From positions 1-12,003 of the forward strand of contig JBHJOF010000233.1 in NCBI GenBank assembly GCA_050330055.1: a stretch of 12,003 nt of DNA. Reading direction: 5' to 3'. Below, in pieces: positions 8,556 to 12,003 of the stretch (position 1 is the stretch's first letter; each line of letters opens with the position of its first letter). Under the pieces are notes generated by a model. That model saw nothing but the letters and a program-made list of their open reading frames with translations. It ran no database searches and was not told where the DNA came from. Position numbers and translations under genes: made by a program. The DNA is from JBHJOF01 sp050330055 (GTDB lineage Bacteria; Pseudomonadota; Alphaproteobacteria; Kiloniellales; JAKSDN01).

Positions 8556-8948
8556 CTACTCAGCGGCGTCGCCCAGCGGCTCGCTCGGCGCGAAGTCGAT
8601 GTGCAGGTGATTGCCGTCGGGGTCGCGCAAGTGGACCTGACGAACCTCGATGCCCGGCACCACCATTAGCTCGTGTTCGACCCCGGCCGCGCGCAGCCGG
8701 CCGGTCAGCTCGGCCAGCCCCTCGGCCTGGAAGGCGAAGTGCTCCAGGCGCGGCTCGCCCGGGTCCGGCATTTCGGCGACTTCGACCAGATGCACCGCGG
8801 CCTGGCCGCCGCAGTAGAGCCAGGCGCCGCCGAACTTGAAGGGCGGGCGCGGCCCGACCTCGAAGCCCAGCAGGTCGCGGTAGAAGGCGACCATGCCCGC
8901 CACATCGGCGGTTCGCAGGTTGACGTGGTCGAGCTGCTTGATGGCCAT
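8556..8948 (-). CDS. VOC-fold (glyoxalase/extradiol dioxygenase superfamily) protein
   Basis: A single-chain vicinal oxygen chelate protein of 130 residues from this start. The two beta-alpha-beta-beta-beta modules are recognisable: IKQLDHVNLRT with the first candidate metal histidine, AVHLVEV in the middle, LEHFAFQA with a second histidine, and the C-terminal DPDGNHLHIDF, where most relatives have a glutamate near the last position. That variation leaves metal binding and reaction open; it could be a lyase, dioxygenase-like or binding protein. The start is uncertain. ATG 8948 matches the usual N-terminus of relatives, but AGGA lies 13 bases before it and only 7 before an in-frame TTG at 8954, which would add two residues. 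The gene is divergent from the dioxygenase gene at 9058. Confidence 0.82.
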   Translation of the reverse strand: MAIKQLDHVNLRTADVAGMVAFYRDLLGFEVGPRPPFKFGGAWLYCGGQAAVHLVEVAEMPDPGEPRLEHFAFQAEGLAELTGRLRAAGVEHELMVVPGIEVRQVHLRDPDGNHLHIDFAPSEPLGDAAE

Positions 8949-9021
8949 GGCCAATATCCGTTCCTGGATCCGGAAGACCTCGACTTTGCGCGATGCGCGC
9001 CCTGCTCACAAGGGCGGCTCT

Positions 9022-9049
9022 TTGCCGGCCGCGCGCGATCGGCTATCAA
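9022..9049 (+). promoter_or_regulatory. Possible promoter of the DODA-type dioxygenase gene
   Basis: TTGCCG (9022-9027) and TATCAA (9044-9049) are spaced by 16 bases and each matches four of six consensus positions. The predicted start of transcription, about 9056, falls almost on the start codon at 9058. This agrees with the absence of a ribosome binding site and suggests a leaderless mRNA. The evidence is weak because both boxes are imperfect. Confidence 0.3.
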
Positions 9050-9057
9050 GCGCTGTC

Positions 9058-9828
9058 ATGACCCTGCCTGCCGTCTTCGTCTCGCACGGCGCGCCCAGCC
9101 TGCCGCTCACCGACAGCCTGGCGGCGGCCTATCTGCGCGGCCTGGGCGCGACGCTGGGCCGGCCCAAAGCAGTGCTCTGCGTCTCGGCGCACTGGGATAC
9201 GACGCGGCCCATGCTGAGCCTGGCCGAGCGGCCTGAGACCATCTACGACTTCCGGGGCTTTCCCGAGGCGCTCTATCGCCTGACCTATCCGGCGCCGGGC
9301 GCGCCTGACCTGGCGCGACGCGCAGCCGCACTGCTCGCGGAGGCCGGTGAGACGGCCGAGCTCGTGCCGGATCGCGGCCTCGACCACGGCGCCTGGGTGC
9401 CGCTGCTGTTGATCTATCCGCGGGCCGACATCCCGGTCGTCCAGCTCTCGGTGCAGAGCGGGCGCGGCGCATCCGCCCACCTGGCACTCGGCCGCGCGCT
9501 GGCGCCGCTGCGCGACGAGGGCGTGCTGATCCTCGGCTCCGGCGGCGCGGTGCACAACCTGCGGCAATACTTCGGCGATCCGAGCGCCAGGCCGGACTGG
9601 GCGCTGGCCTTCGACGACTGGCTCTGCCGGCAGGTCGAGGCGGGCGCGGTCGAGGAGCTTGTCGACTACCGCGTCAAAGCGCCGCACGGCCGTCAGGCGC
9701 ATCCGAGCGAGGAGCATTTCCTGCCGCTGCACGTCGCGCTCGGGGCGGCGGGCGAAGGCGCGCAGGGCCGCGTCCTTCACCGCAGCTTCGACGGCAGCCT
9801 CTCGATGGCCGCCTTCGCGTTCGACTGA
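9058..9828 (+). CDS. DODA/LigB-type extradiol ring-cleavage dioxygenase
   Basis: A 256-residue cytoplasmic class III extradiol dioxygenase-like protein of the 4,5-DOPA dioxygenase (YgiD/DODA) family, which opens catechol-type rings with a bound metal. Expected metal ligands are H10 in SHGAPS, H45 in SAHWDT and H220 in SEEHFLPL. Histidine 110 in DHGAWVPL and 166 in SGGAVHNLR are the other conserved active-site histidines. Length and motif order match the family. The true substrate is unknown; bacterial members are often annotated only by fold. I chose ATG 9058 because the conserved SHGAPS then lies at the usual distance, and the 55 residues upstream overlap the divergent VOC gene. No Shine-Dalgarno sequence precedes it. 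It is convergent with grxD, 27 bp apart. Confidence 0.87.
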   Translation: MTLPAVFVSHGAPSLPLTDSLAAAYLRGLGATLGRPKAVLCVSAHWDTTRPMLSLAERPETIYDFRGFPEALYRLTYPAPGAPDLARRAAALLAEAGETAELVPDRGLDHGAWVPLLLIYPRADIPVVQLSVQSGRGASAHLALGRALAPLRDEGVLILGSGGAVHNLRQYFGDPSARPDWALAFDDWLCRQVEAGAVEELVDYRVKAPHGRQAHPSEEHFLPLHVALGAAGEGAQGRVLHRSFDGSLSMAAFAFD

Positions 9829-9833
9829 CGATT

Positions 9834-9850
9834 GCCTGGCCGCGTCAGGC
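9834..9850. terminator. Short hairpin between convergent dioxygenase and grxD genes
   Basis: GCCTG (9834-9838) and CAGGC (9846-9850) form a 5-bp stem with a 7-base loop in the 27-bp gap between the two converging stop codons. There is no T run on either side, so this is at best a weak bidirectional terminator. Confidence 0.2.
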
Positions 9851-9855
9851 GCTGG

Positions 9856-10194
9856 TCACGCCGCCGGCTTGGCCTCGATGCCCTTGGTCTGCAGCAGCTC
9901 CTGCAGCTCGCCGGTCTGGTACATCTCGCGGATGATGTCGCAACCGCCGACGAACTCGCCCTTGACGTAGAGCTGCGGGATGGTCGGCCAGCTCGTGTAG
10001 TCCTTCACGCCCTGGCGCAGGCCGGGGTCCTGCAGCACGTCGATGCCCTTGAACTTGACGCCCATGTGGGTCAGCACCTGGACCACGGCGGCCGAGAAGC
10101 CGCACTGCGGAAAGACCGGCGTGCCCTTCATGAAGAGCACGACGTCGTTGCTCTCGACCTCGTCCTTGATCCGCTCGAAAACCGCGTTGTCCAT
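9856..10194 (-). CDS. grxD: Monothiol glutaredoxin, Grx4/GrxD family
   Basis: A 112-residue single-domain CGFS-type glutaredoxin. These proteins bind a [2Fe-2S] cluster at a dimer interface with glutathione and pass it on; they are poor disulfide reductases. Conserved marks are FMKGTP with the glutathione-binding lysine at 23, the active-site CGFS at 31-34, SWPTIPQLYVKGEFVGG (68-84) with the cis-proline, and GGCDI (83-87). ATG 10194 is chosen: GGAGAGGA ends 8 bases upstream. An in-frame GTG just before it would add one residue. It is the last gene of the purL-bolA-grxD unit, 85 bp after bolA. BolA proteins bind CGFS glutaredoxins to form mixed [2Fe-2S] complexes, so the adjacency fits a joint role in cluster delivery. 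Confidence 0.94.
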   Translation of the reverse strand: MDNAVFERIKDEVESNDVVLFMKGTPVFPQCGFSAAVVQVLTHMGVKFKGIDVLQDPGLRQGVKDYTSWPTIPQLYVKGEFVGGCDIIREMYQTGELQELLQTKGIEAKPAA

Positions 10195-10279
10195 CACGTC
10201 AATCCTCTCCGGATTCCCATCGCCGGCCTGAATGCGCTTCCGCGACCAGCTCGTTGTGTTCTGCCTCGCCGGCGGCTCG

Positions 10280-10516
10280 CTACTCCGAGGGCGCCGAAGT
10301 TTGCAGCGCCAGGGCGTGCAGCTCGCTCCCCATGCGGCCCTGCAGCGCCTTGTAGACCATCTGGTGCTGCTGCACCCGGCTCTTGCCCTTGAAGGCGGCC
10401 GAGACGATGTAGGCGGCGTAGTGGTCGCCGTCGCCGCGCAGGTCCTCGATGGTCACCTGGGCGTCCGGGATCGACTCCTTGATGAGTCCCTCGATCTCTC
10501 CCGGATTCATCGGCAT
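10280..10516 (-). CDS. bolA: BolA family protein (BolA2/IbaG-like)
   Basis: A 78-residue protein of the small BolA family with the alpha-beta KH-like fold. The sequence IEDLRGDGDHYAAYIVSAAF (23-42) with H32 is typical of the IbaG/BolA2 branch. VQQHQMVYKALQ (48-59) and the C-terminal ELHALALQT with the family's conserved histidine (67) complete the fold. Family members partner with monothiol glutaredoxins and contribute a histidine ligand to a shared [2Fe-2S] cluster. AAGGGG lies about 8 bases before the ATG at 10516; a second in-frame ATG two codons later is less well placed. It lies between purL (43 bp) and grxD (85 bp), all on the minus strand. The symbol is given at family level, since a distinct morphogene role cannot be read from sequence. 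Confidence 0.92.
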   Translation of the reverse strand: MPMNPGEIEGLIKESIPDAQVTIEDLRGDGDHYAAYIVSAAFKGKSRVQQHQMVYKALQGRMGSELHALALQTSAPSE

Positions 10517-10559
10517 GCCGCTACCCCTTCACGTTGATCTCACAGCTGCGCGGCGAACC

Positions 10560-12003
10560 CTAAGTCGTTGCCGCCATGTAGCCCGGCAGCCAGCCCTCGT
10601 GCGCTGCCTGCAGATCAGCCAGCGATATGGTGTGGCCCGTCGACAGCGTCAACGCCGCGTCCCCGGTCCAGCCGATTCGAACGGCCGGCACGCCGGCTTC
10701 GGCCGCCGCCGCCAGAACCGGCTCCGGGTCGGTCACGGTCAGACTGTAGCGCGCCTGGTCCTCGCCGAACAACCATCCGTGCAGCGGGGCTATGCCGGCA
10801 GCCCTGGCGCCCTTGGGGTCGGCCCCCGGAACCTCGATTTCGGCGCCGATGGTGGCTTTACCATTTCCGCCGGGCCCCCCGCTCGCCAGGGCCATCTCGG
10901 CCAGGGCGACCAGCAGGCCGCCGTCCGAGAGGTCGTGGCAGGCCGTGACCAGGCCGCGGGCGATCAGGCCGCGGACGAAGTCGCCGTTGCGCCGCTCGGC
11001 CGCCAGGTCGACCGGCGGCGGCGCGCCCTCGGCGCGGCCCAGGACGTCGCGCAGGTAGAGGCTGGCGCCCAGGTGGCCGCGCGTGGTGCCGATCAGGATG
11101 ATGGCCTCGCCCGGCGCCTTGAAGGCCAGGCTGACCGTCTTGTGTACGTCCTCGATCAGACCGACGCCGCCGATCACCGGTGTCGGCAGGACCGCCTGGC
11201 CGTTGGTCTCGTTGTAGAGCGAGACGTTGCCCGAGACGACCGGGTAGGCGAGCGCGTCGCAGGCCTTGCGCATGCCCTCGATGCAGCCGACGAACTGGCC
11301 CATGATCTCGGGCCGCTCGGGATTGCCGAAGTTCATGTTGTCGGTGATGGCGAGCGGCCGCGCACCGACCGCGGTCAGGTTGCGCCAGCTCTCGGCCACC
11401 GCCTGCGCGCCGCCGCGCTCCGGATCGGCCAGGCAGTAGCGCGGCGTGCAGTCGACCGTGGCGGCCAGTGCGCGGTTGGTGCCGTGCACGCGCACGACCG
11501 CGGCGTCGCCGCCGGGGCGCTGCACGGTGTCGGCCATGACCATGTGGTCGTACTGCTCCCAGACCCAGCGCTTGCTGCAGAGGTCCGGCGTCGCCAGCAG
11601 CTTCGCCAGAACGGCCAGCGGGTCTTCCGGCGGGGGGATGTCCCAGGGGTCGATCGCCGGGCGGGCCGGCGACTTGCTCCAGGGCCGCTCGTACTCGGGC
11701 GAGGCCTGCGCCAGCGGGTCGATCGGCAGCTCGCCCACGGTCTCGCCATGCATGCGCAGCACCATGCGGCCGCTGTCGGTGAGGCGGCCGATGATGGCGA
11801 AATCGAGGTCCCACTTCTCGAAGATGCCGCGCGCCAGCGCTTCCATGCCGGGCTTCAGCACGATCAGCATGCGCTCCTGGCTTTCAGACAGCATCATCTC
11901 GTAGGGCGTCATGTCGTCCTCGCGGCAGGGCACCTTGTCGAGGTCGAGCTCGACCCCGGCGCCGCCCTTGGACGCCATCTCGAACGAAGACGACGTGAGG
12001 CCG
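10560..12003 (-). CDS. purL: Phosphoribosylformylglycinamidine synthase subunit PurL (N-terminus outside window)
   Basis: The C-terminal 480 residues or so of the small-type PurL, the ATP-dependent subunit that converts FGAR to FGAM in purine synthesis together with PurS and the glutaminase PurQ. The reading frame runs off the right edge: the first visible residues are GLTSSSFEMASKGGAGVELD, so the methionine 25 bp inside is internal and not the start. Visible blocks include TPYEMMLSESQERML, VHGTNRALA, DNMNFGNPERPEIMGQF, SGNVSLYNETNG, CHDLSDGGLLVALAEMAL and GWLFGEDQARYSL, all standard for PurL. About 250 residues, including the N-terminal catalytic histidine region, are missing because of the window edge, not because of truncation. 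It is the first visible gene of the purL-bolA-grxD unit. Confidence 0.95.
   Translation of the reverse strand, partial: GLTSSSFEMASKGGAGVELDLDKVPCREDDMTPYEMMLSESQERMLIVLKPGMEALARGIFEKWDLDFAIIGRLTDSGRMVLRMHGETVGELPIDPLAQASPEYERPWSKSPARPAIDPWDIPPPEDPLAVLAKLLATPDLCSKRWVWEQYDHMVMADTVQRPGGDAAVVRVHGTNRALAATVDCTPRYCLADPERGGAQAVAESWRNLTAVGARPLAITDNMNFGNPERPEIMGQFVGCIEGMRKACDALAYPVVSGNVSLYNETNGQAVLPTPVIGGVGLIEDVHKTVSLAFKAPGEAIILIGTTRGHLGASLYLRDVLGRAEGAPPPVDLAAERRNGDFVRGLIARGLVTACHDLSDGGLLVALAEMALASGGPGGNGKATIGAEIEVPGADPKGARAAGIAPLHGWLFGEDQARYSLTVTDPEPVLAAAAEAGVPAVRIGWTGDAALTLSTGHTISLADLQAAHEGWLPGYMAATT

Noticed and set aside
8893..9057. N-terminal extension of the dioxygenase
   Set aside because: It overlaps the VOC gene on the other strand and lies before the conserved SHGAPS N-terminus.

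Overview
The window is GC-rich chromosomal DNA that looks like a free-living alphaproteobacterium, most likely of the Rhodospirillales type. The pointers are: small-type PurL followed by bolA and a CGFS monothiol glutaredoxin; an alphaproteobacterial-style ribosomal protein S4 standing alone outside the large ribosomal operon; a CimA citramalate synthase followed by TrmJ; and several families of short palindromic intergenic repeats of a kind common in that class. The lineage is inferred from gene content and sequence style, not from a phylogenetic test. I see no phage, plasmid, transposase, CRISPR, tRNA or rRNA.

Layout, left to right. Positions 1-366 are non-coding and rich in palindromic repeats. 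cimA (367-1971) and trmJ (2007-2783) form a short plus-strand unit. A 292-bp convergent gap holds two different inverted-repeat structures. A PLP-dependent class III aminotransferase (3076-4395, minus) is divergent from rpsD (4698-5258, plus); rpsD has a good sigma-70-like promoter, a GC-rich leader and a hairpin terminator. After a 366-bp gap comes a 903-residue membrane-bound hybrid histidine kinase with two receiver domains (5625-8336). A 161-bp near-palindrome fills the next convergent gap. A VOC-fold protein (minus) and a DODA/LigB-type dioxygenase (plus) are divergently arranged around a 109-bp gap. The right end is a minus-strand unit read as purL (N-terminus outside the window), bolA, grxD.

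Most genes are housekeeping: isoleucine precursor synthesis (CimA), tRNA modification (TrmJ), ribosome assembly and decoding (S4), purine synthesis (PurL) and Fe-S cluster trafficking (BolA with the glutaredoxin). The histidine kinase, the aminotransferase, the VOC protein and the dioxygenase have clear folds but unknown substrates.

I found no convincing new multi-gene system. The observation most worth checking is that S4 lacks an internal block of about 19 residues that is normally almost invariant, although the rest of the protein is intact. Second are the intergenic repeats: two unrelated palindromes share a short core around AATGGACCA, and the elements sit preferentially in convergent gaps.
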